From: Acidobacteriaceae bacterium KBS 89
GTDB taxonomy: Bacteria > Acidobacteriota > Terriglobia > Terriglobales > Acidobacteriaceae
Direction: 5' to 3'
DNA length: 64,000 nucleotides
Assembly: GCA_000381605.1 (NCBI GenBank)
Contig: KB906754.1
Span: forward strand, 1,385,147-1,449,146
Shown here in pieces: positions 26,458-36,022 of this stretch. Below the pieces are notes generated by a model that saw nothing but the letters and a program-made list of their open reading frames with translations, was not told where the DNA came from and searched no databases. Each line of letters begins with the position of its first letter. Positions within the stretch are counted from its first letter, which is position 1. The translations under genes and the position numbers were made by a program.

Positions 26458-27507
26458 ATGGAACCAATCACCCATCTGCTGACCGGAGCCTGCCTCGCCC
26501 GTGCGGGGTTCAATCGCAAGGCTGCCTACGCCACAGTCGTCATGACCATCGCCGCCGAAGCACCCGACTTCGACATCCTCTGGTCGATCGACGGGCCCGT
26601 CGCGGCCTTTCAACATCATCGTGGCTTGACCCACACCTTTCTCGGGCTTCCATTCGAGGCCGCAATCATCGTCGCCGCTGTCTGGCTCTTCCACCGCTGG
26701 CGCACACGTCGTCCAAACCCTGGCAAACCGCCGCGAGCTCCTGCCCATTGGGGCCTGCTCTACTGCTTCTCCCTCGTCGCCCTTCTCAGCCACATTCTGC
26801 TGGATTGGACGAACAACTACGGCGTTCGCCCCTTCTTCCCTTTCAACCCCCGCTGGTACGCTGGTTCCTTCGTCTTCATCGTAGAGCCGGTACTTCTCCT
26901 CATCCTGGTAACCGCCCTCGTAGCTCCATCCCTCTTCGGCCTTATCGGCAGCGAAGTAGGCGCACGCAAACCAGCTTTCCGGGGACAGAGCTGGGCCATC
27001 GCCGCCCTGCTCGCAATGGTAGCCGTCTGGACCTTCCGCTTCATCGAACACGGAAAAGCCCTCCAACTAGCGCAGACCGGCGACTACGACGGAGCATCTG
27101 TCCTGCGCGTCGCCGCAGACCCACATCCAATCAATCCCTTCAGCTGGCAGACCGTAGTCGAAACGCCGCAGTTCTACCAGGTCTCCGCCGCCAACACCTC
27201 CAACGACACGATAGCGACTGGCGACCAGGCGCAGACCATCTACAAGCCCCCCACCACGCTCGCAACGCTGGTCGCAAAACGCAGCTGGCTCGGCGAAGTC
27301 TATCTCGACTGGTCACAATTTCCCATCGTCACCGAAACCGGCGTCGATCCCGACGGCCTCACCACCGTCACCTTCCGCGACCTGCGTTTCTTCTACGACA
27401 CACCGTTCTTCCGTGGCCGAGAGAAGATCCCTCTCTCAGGCACGGTGTATGTCAACGCCGACCGCCGCGTTGTACACATGGAAATGGATGGCCGATTCCA
27501 AAACTAA
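26458..27507 (+). CDS. Metal-dependent membrane hydrolase of the YdjM/YbcI type
   Basis: The 349-residue protein opens MEPITHLLTGACLARAGF and then AAEAPDFDIL and HHRGLTHTFLG, the His/Asp motifs of the DUF457/YdjM family (annotated as LexA-binding or metal-dependent hydrolases). Several membrane helices follow (FEAAIIVAAVWLF, SLVALLSHILLDW, LLLILVTALVA) and then a soluble C-terminal domain of about 150 residues. HILLDWTNNYG is a second conserved motif. Biochemical activity is not firmly known. It is on the same strand and 22 bases after the methyltransferase gene. Confidence 0.8.
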   Translation: MEPITHLLTGACLARAGFNRKAAYATVVMTIAAEAPDFDILWSIDGPVAAFQHHRGLTHTFLGLPFEAAIIVAAVWLFHRWRTRRPNPGKPPRAPAHWGLLYCFSLVALLSHILLDWTNNYGVRPFFPFNPRWYAGSFVFIVEPVLLLILVTALVAPSLFGLIGSEVGARKPAFRGQSWAIAALLAMVAVWTFRFIEHGKALQLAQTGDYDGASVLRVAADPHPINPFSWQTVVETPQFYQVSAANTSNDTIATGDQAQTIYKPPTTLATLVAKRSWLGEVYLDWSQFPIVTETGVDPDGLTTVTFRDLRFFYDTPFFRGREKIPLSGTVYVNADRRVVHMEMDGRFQN

Positions 27508-27520
27508 CCCGCAGCCCCCG

Positions 27521-28168
27521 CTACTCCTCTTCCACCGGAAAACTGGTTCCGCGCCGCCGGTCGAACACCTTACGCAGCACATACACCAGCAGCAGGACGA
27601 CAATGATTCCGCTCCCCGCAAGCACATAGCCCAGATGTTCGTGAAACGCCCTCGAAATGGTGTGCCCGATGGCCGGGCCGTAGGTAATCGTAATAATCGC
27701 CCAGACCAGAAACCGCACAAACTTACCCACGCAAATCGCGCTGAAAAACCACAAGGGCTTCATTTCAAACACGCCAGCGGCAAACTCGAACAATTTCACC
27801 GGCATCGGCGGCGGCATCATCGCCGGAACCATGATCGCCAGAAACTCCTGCTTCTCAAACTTGTCGCGCATCTGCTCGTAACGCTGCCGGTTGATCCTCT
27901 TCAGCAGAAATAGCTCTCCACCCGCACGCCCCAGGTAGTACGGCAGCAGGCTGCCGATCCCGGAGCCAACCGCCGCCATCAGGCAATAAAGCAGAAACCG
28001 ATTATGATCGGCCGCAACATAGCCAATCAGCAGCGCGTCGATCGGCACCGGGATCGCCGCCGAATCGATAATCGCCAGTCCGCCGATCCCCCACACACCC
28101 AACGGTTTCATCGCCGCGAACATCACTGCGTACAACTTATGAAAGAGAGAGACGGGAGAGATCTTCAC
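27521..28168 (-). CDS. DedA/VTT-domain inner-membrane protein
   Basis: The 215-residue protein has five or six hydrophobic segments and DedA/VTT signatures: PIDALLIGYVAADHNRFLLY near the start, GSGIGSLLPYYLGRAGGELF, then a soluble loop (RINRQRYEQMRDKFEKQEF) and VPAMMPPPMPVKLFEFAAGVFEM. DedA proteins are scramblase-like or proton-coupled membrane proteins that support lipid turnover and envelope integrity. It is convergent with the YdjM-like gene and lies 16 bases downstream of the moaB-like gene on the same strand, so they may be co-transcribed. Confidence 0.85.
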   Translation of the reverse strand: MKISPVSLFHKLYAVMFAAMKPLGVWGIGGLAIIDSAAIPVPIDALLIGYVAADHNRFLLYCLMAAVGSGIGSLLPYYLGRAGGELFLLKRINRQRYEQMRDKFEKQEFLAIMVPAMMPPPMPVKLFEFAAGVFEMKPLWFFSAICVGKFVRFLVWAIITITYGPAIGHTISRAFHEHLGYVLAGSGIIVVLLLVYVLRKVFDRRRGTSFPVEEE

Positions 28169-28183
28169 AGGGTATGCCTTATT

Positions 28184-28723
28184 CTACCTGCCGTCCGCCC
28201 CGTCGTGTTCGTCACCCTTGTACACCGCGGGATGCCCCGTGCGCCCTGCCAGCAGATCGAGTGCGTGGGGCAGCAACGGCAGAATCGCCGCCAGCGAACT
28301 CACAGCTCCCGCAGGACTTCCTGGCAAATTCACAATCAGCGCGTGTCCCAGCGTCCCGCACACCGCCCGGCTCAGTGAAGCGAACGGTGTGTGGCGTAGC
28401 CCCTCCGCCCGCATTTGTTCCGCCAATCCATCAACCAGCCGCTCGCAGACTTGCTTCGTCGCCTCCGGAGTCACGTCCCGCGCAGCCAGCCCCGTTCCCC
28501 CTGTCGTGACGATCAGATCGGCGCTCTCTGCATAACGACGTAAGGCCGCGGCAATCAAATCAATCTCATCGGGCAACGTCTCCGTCGTCACCACACCCAC
28601 CCCGGCGTCCTCCAGAGACTGATAAACAGCGGGCCCTGAGAGGTCGGTCTGCTCCCCGCGCCAGCAGCGGTCGCTAATCGTCAGGACGACGGCGCGAACG
28701 TCGGAAGAAAAGCTCTTGGTCAC
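28184..28723 (-). CDS. moaB: MoaB/MogA-type molybdopterin adenylyltransferase-like protein
   Basis: The 179-residue protein carries the MPT-binding signatures: [36 protein letters not shown] and [20 protein letters not shown]. Family members activate molybdopterin by adenylation before molybdenum insertion; MoaB-type copies may be inactive or redundant, so the exact role is uncertain. No other molybdenum cofactor genes lie near. Its end is 15 bases from the DedA-type gene start on the same strand, suggesting shared transcription but not a functional link. Confidence 0.85.
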   Translation of the reverse strand: MTKSFSSDVRAVVLTISDRCWRGEQTDLSGPAVYQSLEDAGVGVVTTETLPDEIDLIAAALRRYAESADLIVTTGGTGLAARDVTPEATKQVCERLVDGLAEQMRAEGLRHTPFASLSRAVCGTLGHALIVNLPGSPAGAVSSLAAILPLLPHALDLLAGRTGHPAVYKGDEHDGADGR

Positions 28724-28902
28724 CCTCCCAGTCTACGAGGTTCGCCCATAGGTTTCAGAAACTTCGCCACATTTTGCTTCTTCTGGGCATCAAAAATGAG
28801 AAAATAGTATGGGGTGTCCAGCCGGAGCACTTAACCGGCACTTCGCAATCTATTTTGTTAACGCAACTTTCCCCGCCACCACCCGTCAGACCTAAATAGC
28901 CC

Positions 28903-29916
28903 ATGGCCTCCCTCGAGACTCCGCCCAACTCCGCACCGCCCACTCAACCCGTCAAGGTGCGCACGGGCCGCTATGGCGAACTCGAAGAGCATGAGCTGAT
29001 CCACCTGCTTGATTCGCTCGACGATGAACGCTCCAAGGCACGCTTCCGCGAGTCCATCTACATCTCGATCATCATTTACCTGGGAATCGCTTGGTTCCTC
29101 TTCTATGGCCCACGAGTTCTCTTCCATCAGCCGCGGCTCATCAGTCCAGTCGAGGTGCTCAAAGAGCGCGACAAGCAGTTGACCTTCCTCGACTCACCCA
29201 AGTCCATATCGAGACCCGCCCCGAAGCCCTCGAAGGCGATTACGGAGAAAAGCAACCCACAGCAGCTCGATCAAAAGACGCTGCGACAGCTGCAGGCCAT
29301 GCGTAAGGCCGAGCCCGCGCCGCCCGTAACGCAGCCTGCCCCCGCTCAAGCGGCAGCACCGACCCCGCCAGCACCTCAGCCGCCGCCCCCAGCGCCGCCT
29401 CCGACCCAGCAGGCCCTCATTGAAGCACCCAGGCCAGCACCCACTCGGCCCAACTTCGGCAACCCGAATCAGAGCCCCGGTGACGCCATCCGCAGGGCCG
29501 CCCAGGATGCCGCCCACGACCGCGGCTCCGGAGACTACGCCCCACCCGGTGGCCCCGGCGGTCAGCAGGGCATGGGTGCCGGCGTTCAGGTTCTCTCCGA
29601 CACACAAGGCGTCGACTTCGGTCCTTATATCCGAAGGATCCTCAGCGACATCAAGCGCAACTGGATTCCTCTGATTCCGGAGGAGGCGCGTCCACCGCTC
29701 AACAAGCAGGGCGAAACCCTCATCCGCTTCACCATCCTTCCTGACGGCCGTATCGCCGCGATGAACCTCGACGCCTCCAGCCAGGACACCGCCATCGATC
29801 GCGCCTGCTGGGGCGGCATCACCGGCGTCGGGCAGTTCCCCCCATTGCCCGCACAATTCAAAGGCCCCAACCTCGAACTACGCATCGACTTCTTGACCAA
29901 CAAACCACTTCCCTAG
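28903..29916 (+). CDS. TonB-like energy transducer
   Basis: The 337-residue protein has a cytoplasmic N-terminus of about 50 residues, one membrane helix (51-69, SIYISIIIYLGIAWFLFYG), a long Pro/Ala/Gln-rich periplasmic linker (about 105-175) and a C-terminal TonB/TolA-type domain from GVDFGPYIRRILSDIKRNW to LELRIDFLTNKP. Such proteins cross the periplasm and carry proton-motive energy to outer-membrane receptors, for example the TonB-dependent receptor in this window. The long cytoplasmic leader with a conserved-looking EEHELIHLLDSLDDERSKAR is unlike classic TonB. A small membrane protein gene and miaA follow. Confidence 0.82.
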   Translation: MASLETPPNSAPPTQPVKVRTGRYGELEEHELIHLLDSLDDERSKARFRESIYISIIIYLGIAWFLFYGPRVLFHQPRLISPVEVLKERDKQLTFLDSPKSISRPAPKPSKAITEKSNPQQLDQKTLRQLQAMRKAEPAPPVTQPAPAQAAAPTPPAPQPPPPAPPPTQQALIEAPRPAPTRPNFGNPNQSPGDAIRRAAQDAAHDRGSGDYAPPGGPGGQQGMGAGVQVLSDTQGVDFGPYIRRILSDIKRNWIPLIPEEARPPLNKQGETLIRFTILPDGRIAAMNLDASSQDTAIDRACWGGITGVGQFPPLPAQFKGPNLELRIDFLTNKPLP

Positions 29917-29976
29917 CTGCTCGTAACCATCCACCAACCAAGCTATGATCTACAGCTGGCACCAATTCCGAAACGC

Positions 29977-30135
29977 ATGCCCCAACAGCCTGCTACGTCA
30001 ACAGCTCGCCGGCAGACCGAACGCCGTCGCCAGGTGCGCGGCCTTCTTCTCCTGGCCATAGCCATCCTTCTCTTCAGCCTGCTGCGCTCCGGAATCCACA
30101 CCATCTTCACGCCGGGCTGGTGGCGTCTATGGTGA
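29977..30135 (+). CDS. Small single-pass membrane protein overlapping miaA
   Basis: A 52-codon frame begins at ATG 29977 and ends at TGA 30135, overlapping the miaA start by seven bases. The product has a basic N-terminus (ARRQTERRRQVR), one membrane helix (GLLLLAIAILLFSLLR) and a Trp-rich end (GWWRLW). The hydrophobic core, C-biased codons and overlap with miaA make it likely real. Membership in any known family cannot be judged. Confidence 0.62.
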   Translation: MPQQPATSTARRQTERRRQVRGLLLLAIAILLFSLLRSGIHTIFTPGWWRLW

Positions 30136-31073
30136 CGACACCAGCCAAACCTCTCGTCGCGCTCGTCGGCCCCACCGCGAGCGGCAAGACCTCCCTCGCA
30201 CTCCGCCTCGCCGAAGAGTTCAACGGTGAGATCGTCAGCTGCGACTCCGTAGCCGTCTACCGCGAGATGGAGATCGGCACCGCCAAGCCCTCGCTGGAAG
30301 AGCGCGCCCTCATCCAGCACCACATGATCGATATCGCATGGCCCGACGAAGCCTGCACCGCAGGCGACTACAGCCGTCAGGCCCGCGAAGCTCTCTCAGG
30401 CATCACCGAACGAGGCCACCTGCCCATCGTCGCCGGCGGAACCGGCCTCTACCTGCGCGCGCTCATCGATGGACTCTTCCCCGCCCCGCCCCAGAAGCCG
30501 GGCCAGCGCGAGCGCCTCCGCAAACTAGCCACGACCCGTGACGCCGCCTACCTCCACCGTCTCCTAACCCGGCTCGACAAGACAGCAGCGGCAGCCATTC
30601 ACGCCAATGACGTCCCCAAAGTCATCCGCGCCATCGAGGTCTCTCTAGCCGCAAATCAACCACTCACTCAGCAGTGGCAAAAGGGCCGCGACGCCCTCAC
30701 CGGCTATCGCATTCTGCGCCTCGGCCTCAATCCACCCCGCGCCCGTCTCTACGAACGCATCAACCAGCGCGCCGCAGCCATGTTCGATCGCGGGCTCGTC
30801 GAGGAGACCGAACGCCTCATCGCCCGTTACGGCAAAGACTGCCGCCCCCTAACCTCTCTCGGATACGCCGAAGCAGCGGCCGTCCTCGAAAACGAACTCA
30901 CTCGCGAGCAAGCCGTCGCCCAGGCCCAGCAGGGTCACCGCAACTACGCAAAGCGCCAGCTAACATGGTTCCGCCGCGAACCCAACATGCGCTGGCTCGA
31001 AGGCTCCGGCAGCGATGAAGACATCGCAGACGAGGCACTCCAACTAGTCGCCCAACACCTCAACAACGACTAG
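30129..31073 (+). CDS. miaA: tRNA dimethylallyltransferase
   Basis: MiaA adds a dimethylallyl group to A37 of tRNAs that read codons starting with U. Landmarks: P-loop GPTASGKTS, SCDSVAVYREMEIGTAKP, the conserved HHMIDIAWPDE, GGTGLYLRALIDG, RAIEV and the late GYAEAAAVLEN with YAKRQLTWFRRE. The length of 314 is normal. I place the start at ATG 30129 (MVTTPAKPLVALVG); a GTG three codons upstream is possible. The start overlaps the end of the small membrane protein gene, so the two are probably coupled. Confidence 0.95.
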   Translation: MVTTPAKPLVALVGPTASGKTSLALRLAEEFNGEIVSCDSVAVYREMEIGTAKPSLEERALIQHHMIDIAWPDEACTAGDYSRQAREALSGITERGHLPIVAGGTGLYLRALIDGLFPAPPQKPGQRERLRKLATTRDAAYLHRLLTRLDKTAAAAIHANDVPKVIRAIEVSLAANQPLTQQWQKGRDALTGYRILRLGLNPPRARLYERINQRAAAMFDRGLVEETERLIARYGKDCRPLTSLGYAEAAAVLENELTREQAVAQAQQGHRNYAKRQLTWFRREPNMRWLEGSGSDEDIADEALQLVAQHLNND

Positions 31074-31089
31074 CCAAAACAGGAGGACG

Positions 31090-32526
31090 TCATCCTACCT
31101 CGAAACGATCGTCTCGCTTAGGGCAGACGACCTCCAGCTTGTACAGATTCTCGATCTCGACCTTCAACGCCTGCTGAGCCCCCGGCTCACCATGCACCAG
31201 GAAGACCTTCTTGAGCGTCGGCACCACCGGCTCCATCCACTGCAGAAGCTCCCTCTGGTCCGCGTGTCCGCTCAACTCGCCGATGGAGTCGACCTCCGCC
31301 CGCAGACGCATCGGCTCACCAAAGATTTTCACCTCCGGCTGCCTCTGCACAATCGCGCGGCCCAGCGTGTTCTCCGCCTGAAACCCGGTAATCAGGATCA
31401 GGTTCTTCGGGTCCTCCACGCTGTTCTTCAAGTGATGCAAAACTCTTCCCGCCTCACACATTCCCGAGGCCGCAATCACGATGAACGGCACACGCAGCCC
31501 GTTCAGCGTCTTGCTCTCTTCCACCGTCCGCACATACCGCAGCCGCTCCCAGCCAAACGGATCTTGATGCGCGTTCGCAAACGCACGCGCGGCGTCGTCC
31601 CATTCCTCTTCATGCTTGCGGAACACGTCCGTCACATTCACCGCAAGTGGGCTGTCCACAAAGATCGGAATATCCGGAATCGCCTTCTCATCGATCAGTT
31701 CATGCAACAGCAGCACCACCTGTTGCGTGCGCCCCACTGCAAAGGCCGGCATAACAATATGGCCACCGCGTCGCGCCGTGCGATTGACCAGGTTCGCCAG
31801 CTTCTTCTTCACCGGCCCTATCGGCTGATGCAGCCGGTTCCCGTAAGTGCTCTCCATAATCAGGTAATCCGCGGCCGGCGCCGTCTCCGGGTCGCGGATA
31901 ATCGGCAAGCCCTTCCGCCCCACATCGCCCGAAAACAGCAGCCTCGTAGTCTGTCCCTTTTCGCGAGCCTCAATCAGAACGCAAGTCGATCCCAGCATAT
32001 GCCCGGCTTCAAACGTCGTCGAAGTAAACCCCGCATCGGTCGTCGAACCCGCAAGCAACTGCGGCGTGTGCATCGTCACTGGCCTGAACTGTTGCAGCGT
32101 CTGTGCCGCATCCTGCTGCGTGTACAGCGGCAACACCGCCCCGGCGTCTGCAGAGATGCCAATCGATCTCCTCCGATGCGTCCTGCGATTCATAAACTCC
32201 GCATCCGACTCCTGAATATGCGCGCTGTCGTTCAGCATCTTCTCGCAGAGATCCACCGTCGACGGCGTCGTATAAATCGGTCCCCGATACCCCTTCTTCA
32301 CCAGCAGCGGAAGATCGCCGCTATGGTCGATGTGCGCATGCGAAAGCACCACAGCATTCAGTTGTTCCGGCGGCAGTGCCAGATGCTCATTGATCTCACG
32401 AGCTTGCTGCCTGTGCCCCTGAAACAGCCCGCAGTCCAGCAGAATATTCTGTCCCGCGCATTCCAGATGGTGCGAAGAGCCCGTAACCGTCTGCGCCGCA
32501 CCCCAAAAATGCAGTCGAATCGCCAT
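31090..32526 (-). CDS. Beta-CASP metallo-beta-lactamase-fold ribonuclease-like protein
   Basis: The 478-residue protein opens IRLHFWGAAQTVTGSSHHLE and has the zinc motif HAHIDHSGDLP (HxHxDH), followed by further metal ligands at FEAGHMLGSTCVLIEA and SGDVGRKGLP. The beta-CASP domain appears as MPAFAVGRTQQVVLLLHELI, VIAASGMCEAGRVLHHLKN and the RMMBL-type end SGHADQRELLQWM. These proteins are RNA nucleases of the CPSF73/YSH1-like type. Cellular RNA targets are unknown. I start at MAIRLHFW because the upstream in-frame ATG adds an unlikely basic leader. Convergent with miaA. Confidence 0.9.
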   Translation of the reverse strand: MAIRLHFWGAAQTVTGSSHHLECAGQNILLDCGLFQGHRQQAREINEHLALPPEQLNAVVLSHAHIDHSGDLPLLVKKGYRGPIYTTPSTVDLCEKMLNDSAHIQESDAEFMNRRTHRRRSIGISADAGAVLPLYTQQDAAQTLQQFRPVTMHTPQLLAGSTTDAGFTSTTFEAGHMLGSTCVLIEAREKGQTTRLLFSGDVGRKGLPIIRDPETAPAADYLIMESTYGNRLHQPIGPVKKKLANLVNRTARRGGHIVMPAFAVGRTQQVVLLLHELIDEKAIPDIPIFVDSPLAVNVTDVFRKHEEEWDDAARAFANAHQDPFGWERLRYVRTVEESKTLNGLRVPFIVIAASGMCEAGRVLHHLKNSVEDPKNLILITGFQAENTLGRAIVQRQPEVKIFGEPMRLRAEVDSIGELSGHADQRELLQWMEPVVPTLKKVFLVHGEPGAQQALKVEIENLYKLEVVCPKRDDRFEVG

Positions 32527-32587
32527 CCATCTCCTCCTCAAACCCAAACCATCCTATCGGAAGACGCAGACCACTCCTCCGCCAGGC

Positions 32588-32621
32588 AAAAAAAACCCAC
32601 CCGCAAGGATGGGCTTTTTTT
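32588..32621 (-). terminator. Intrinsic terminator
   Basis: On the minus strand a GC stem (CCCATCC/GGGTGGG, one mismatch) closed by a four-base loop TTGC is followed by eight T; the plus strand also has a T-run of seven. It lies 18 bases after the stop of the Gly-zipper lipoprotein gene and so ends that transcript; it may also act from the other direction. Confidence 0.85.
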
Positions 32622-32638
32622 CTCCTACTACAGGGAAC

Positions 32639-33532
32639 CTAGACAGGTTGAACTACAAGATTATCTGCCAATTTGAAACGAACGATCGACTCGGCCGGAA
32701 TCTCAATGTCCCGGTTCCCAGTCAAACCGCCCAGCGCCGTACCTCCACCTGCGCCAACAAGACCGCCAACCAGCAACCCAACGCCGCCGGTAGCAACACC
32801 GCCTACGAGCATCCCGAGTCCGGCACCTCCGCCGATAAACGCAGCCGACCGTTTGCCCTTGCCTTTTTTGGTTTGCGTCAAATCACCCGTATCCAACCGA
32901 TACCGCGTACCGTTCAACGTCAGATAAGTCAGTCGCAATTGCAGAATCGAGCTGCCCTTGAAGTGCCCTCGTCGATGCGACTGAACTACCACTCCACTCA
33001 CCGGCGTACCTTGCGGAATCACCACGCGATCGTTGTCTCCAACCACTGGATCGACAACCTCGCCATCGAACCGGTCGCCCACGTGGCTGGTCTTCACGCT
33101 GATGTGCTGGTTGATGCGAATCGTCAAATTCGTTCCCGCTGCAATATTCACATCCGCAGGCCTAACAATCGGCGCGCCACCGGGAGGAGGCGCCTGCACT
33201 GGCTGACCCGAAGCATCTACCTGTCCTGCCGTCACCGGCTCTCCCGTGGCCACAGGCGCGGTTGCCGGCGTATTTGCGGCCACACCGGCCGCTGGTGTCA
33301 CTGTCGTTGTTACTGCCTGCGCCGTCTGTCCCGGCGCAGGTGGCTGCACCGTTGTGGTCGTCACGTTTCCGCTCTTATCGGTCGAAACAACCTGCTGCGC
33401 CTGCCCGCTTGCAGCAGCCTGCTTCTTGGCCGCCTCGATCGCCGCATCTTCCTTCGACTTGCAGCCAGCCAGCATCACCAACGCCAGCATCATCGTCGCT
33501 GCAATTGTCTTTCCTGAGTATGGAACGTTCAT
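32639..33532 (-). CDS. Lipoprotein with Pro/Thr/Val-rich linker and glycine-zipper segment
   Basis: The 297-residue protein has a lipoprotein signal (MMLALVMLAGC, lipid cysteine near 24), then a low-complexity Gln/Val/Thr/Pro-rich linker (about 35-120). A folded region follows (AAGTNLTIRINQHISVKTSH, DRFDGEVVDPVVGDNDRVVIPQG) that resembles the beta-rich domain of TrbI/VirB10-type or DUF4384-like envelope proteins. A glycine-zipper stretch (GMLVGGVATGGVGLLVGG) near 245-275 suggests membrane or oligomer contact. Function unknown. It is divergent from kbl, and ends at a clear terminator. Confidence 0.78.
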   Translation of the reverse strand: MNVPYSGKTIAATMMLALVMLAGCKSKEDAAIEAAKKQAAASGQAQQVVSTDKSGNVTTTTVQPPAPGQTAQAVTTTVTPAAGVAANTPATAPVATGEPVTAGQVDASGQPVQAPPPGGAPIVRPADVNIAAGTNLTIRINQHISVKTSHVGDRFDGEVVDPVVGDNDRVVIPQGTPVSGVVVQSHRRGHFKGSSILQLRLTYLTLNGTRYRLDTGDLTQTKKGKGKRSAAFIGGGAGLGMLVGGVATGGVGLLVGGLVGAGGGTALGGLTGNRDIEIPAESIVRFKLADNLVVQPV

Positions 33533-33655
33533 TTGTGGTGTCCTCGTTTTCGTACGGAACCCTTCGCCTCATGGGGAACAAGGCTCTGTAACTGGTTCCT
33601 TAGAACTAAGATGCCAATTCCGCCCAAAAGACTACCCAGCCCGCAAAGGTTTAAG

Positions 33656-34885
33656 ATGATTTCTATGTCCACCGCAGCCGCAAAACGCCCCCAACTCGCC
33701 CACCTCACCGCCCAACTCGACGACCTCCGTCAACGCGGTACCTTCTTCAAACTGCGCGAATTGGACGATCGGCAGGCCCCCGTCTGCACCTACGACGGCA
33801 AGCGTGTCATCAACCTCGCCTCCAACAACTACCTCGGACTCTGCAACCACCCCAAGCTCGAAGAAGCCGCCATCGCCGCCACAAAAAAATACGGAGTAGG
33901 CTCCGGCGCCGTCCGCACCATCGCCGGCACGATGCACATCCATATGGAGCTCGAAGAAAAGATCGCCGCCTTCAAAGGCGTCGAAGCCTGCGTCGTCTTT
34001 CAGTCTGGCTTCACCGCGAACGCCGGCACCGTCTCCAGCATTCTCGGCAAAGAAGACTTCATCCTCTCCGACGAGCTCAACCACGCCAGCATCATCGACG
34101 GTGCACGCCTCTCCAAGGCAAAGATAAAAGTCTTCCGCCACAAAGACGTTGCCCACGCTGAAGAGCTTCTCAAAGAAGTCCAGAACGAACCCGGACACAA
34201 GCTCCTCATCACCGACGGCGTCTTCTCCATGGACGGCGACATCGGCCCCGTCGACAAGCTCGCCGCACTCGCAGAAAAATACAACGCCATCATGATGGTT
34301 GACGATGCACACTCAAGCGGCGTCCTCGGCCGCAACGGCCGCGGCTCCGTCGATCACTTCCACGTCACCGACAAAGTCGACATCCAGGTCGGCACACTAT
34401 CAAAGGCCATCGGCGCACTCGGCGGCTACGTCTGCGGCAGCCGCGATCTCATCGACTACCTCTACCACCGCGCGCGCCCCTTCCTCTTCTCCACCTCGCA
34501 CCCACCGTCAGTCGCCGCAACCTGCATCGCCGCATTCGACATCCTCGAAAACGAACCCGACCGCATCCAGCGCCTCTGGGACAACACCATCTACTTCAAG
34601 CAGCAGCTCACTGACGCTGGCTTCGACGTTGGCGGCAACTCCACCCCAAAAAGCGAAACCCCCATTACTCCCATCATCATCGGCGACGGCCGTCGCACCA
34701 TGGACTTCTCTCGCGCGCTCTTCGATGCCGGCGTCATGGCAACCGGAATTGCCTTCCCCACGGTCCCCGAAGGCAAAGCCCGCATCCGCACCATCATGAC
34801 CAGCGAGCACACCCGTGCCGAAATAGATAAAGCCCTTGAGGTCTTCTCCTCCGTTGCCCGGAACATGGGTATCCTGCAGGCCTGA
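33656..34885 (+). CDS. kbl: Glycine C-acetyltransferase / 2-amino-3-ketobutyrate CoA ligase family
   Basis: The 409-residue PLP enzyme is of the alpha-oxoamine synthase group. Landmarks: INLASNNYLGLCNHPKL, RTIAGTMHIHMELE, DELNHASIIDGARLS, LLITDGVFSMDGDIGP, the D216-D-A-H219 motif, PLP lysine K250 in TLSKAIGALGG and FSTSHPPSVAA. Closest in feel is Kbl, which forms or cleaves 2-amino-3-ketobutyrate in threonine breakdown, but BioF and related synthases share these motifs. No tdh or bio genes are next to it, so the assignment rests on sequence feel alone. The ATG at 33656 has AAAGG six bases upstream. Confidence 0.85.
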   Translation: MISMSTAAAKRPQLAHLTAQLDDLRQRGTFFKLRELDDRQAPVCTYDGKRVINLASNNYLGLCNHPKLEEAAIAATKKYGVGSGAVRTIAGTMHIHMELEEKIAAFKGVEACVVFQSGFTANAGTVSSILGKEDFILSDELNHASIIDGARLSKAKIKVFRHKDVAHAEELLKEVQNEPGHKLLITDGVFSMDGDIGPVDKLAALAEKYNAIMMVDDAHSSGVLGRNGRGSVDHFHVTDKVDIQVGTLSKAIGALGGYVCGSRDLIDYLYHRARPFLFSTSHPPSVAATCIAAFDILENEPDRIQRLWDNTIYFKQQLTDAGFDVGGNSTPKSETPITPIIIGDGRRTMDFSRALFDAGVMATGIAFPTVPEGKARIRTIMTSEHTRAEIDKALEVFSSVARNMGILQA

Positions 34886-34992
34886 CAACAGTTATCGAAC
34901 CAGCCCGGCCACGGGACCCACTTGGAACAAGGCCTTTCTCGCCAATAGCGTGCAAAATCGAATCTAATTCCGAAAAAAAGCGTCTTAACTAT

Positions 34993-35847
34993 ATGCCCCC
35001 ATCTTCAACTCCCCAGCTCGGGCGGACAGGCCTGATGCTTGGCGCCGCTCTTTTGATCAGTCTCATCGGGGCCCCTCCAACTCTCCGCGCACAGATCGAT
35101 GCTCGGAACTCCTCCTCAAACTCCCTGACCGAGCCATCCACTCCCGCGTCGTCGCTCTCGGCCTCTGACCTGCCCAACGCTCCAGACCCAGGCCAGACGC
35201 CCGCAGCGGACCCTTCGAAACAAACAAGCAACAACCCCGACGCAGTCAGCGCAAACGGCACCAGGCAGACCAAGCGCGTCCTCGGCATCTATCCCAACTT
35301 CAGCGCAGTTTCCGCCGGCGAGAAACTCCCGCCTCAAACCGTGAAGCAGAAGTTCATCCTCGCAGGCAAAAACAGCTTCGACTATTCGTCCTTTATTCTC
35401 TCCGGTATTCAGGCCGGTGTTGCCATGAACGGCAACTCCTACCCGGAGTTCCACCAGGGAGTCGCAGGTTACGCCCGCTACTATTGGCACACTGTCGCCG
35501 ACACGATTGACGAAAACTTCATGGTCAGCGGCGCATTCCCCGCTCTCTTCCATCAGGACAATCGCTTCTACACCCTCGGCCACGGAGGCTTCCGCAAGCG
35601 CGCCTTCTACGCCGCTACCCGCGTCCTCGTCACTCGTCAGGACGACGGCGACCACAACTTCAACTACTCCGAGGTCATCGGTTCAGGCGCAGCCTCTGGT
35701 GTCGCCTCGCTCTACTATCCCTCCAAATACCAAACCTGGACCAAGGTCGGACAGAGGTGGCTCACCAGCGACCTCATCGACAGCGCCAACTTCGTCTTCA
35801 AAGAGTTCTGGCCCGACATCAACAAGAAAGTCTTCCACACCCGCTAG
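34993..35847 (+). CDS. Hypothetical exported, probably outer-membrane protein
   Basis: The 284-residue protein has a signal peptide (LMLGAALLISLIGAPPTLRA), a Ser/Asn/Pro-rich spacer (about 40-90) and a C-terminal domain with aromatic-rich segments (QGVAGYARYYWHTVADTIDE, FHQDNRFYTLGHGGFRKRAF, YYPSKYQTWTKVGQRW). I associate this kind of protein with Acidobacteria but know no function. The aromatic patches and lack of helices fit a small beta-barrel or surface protein. It is on the same strand as kbl, 107 bases later, without a clear link. Confidence 0.72.
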   Translation: MPPSSTPQLGRTGLMLGAALLISLIGAPPTLRAQIDARNSSSNSLTEPSTPASSLSASDLPNAPDPGQTPAADPSKQTSNNPDAVSANGTRQTKRVLGIYPNFSAVSAGEKLPPQTVKQKFILAGKNSFDYSSFILSGIQAGVAMNGNSYPEFHQGVAGYARYYWHTVADTIDENFMVSGAFPALFHQDNRFYTLGHGGFRKRAFYAATRVLVTRQDDGDHNFNYSEVIGSGAASGVASLYYPSKYQTWTKVGQRWLTSDLIDSANFVFKEFWPDINKKVFHTR

Positions 35848-36022
35848 AATCTCGTACGCTTCGCGGTCAATAAACGGCACTTTGACCGCGTGGTCGTCCT
35901 CGTTCTATTTTGGATTCCGTCCCTCGCGAGGCCGGAGCCGCCGGTCTCTACCTGCGCTGCAAACCTGTTCGCGGCAGTGCGGATGGAGGAATCAGCGACA
36001 CTTCTGATTCGTGAGGAGAGCC

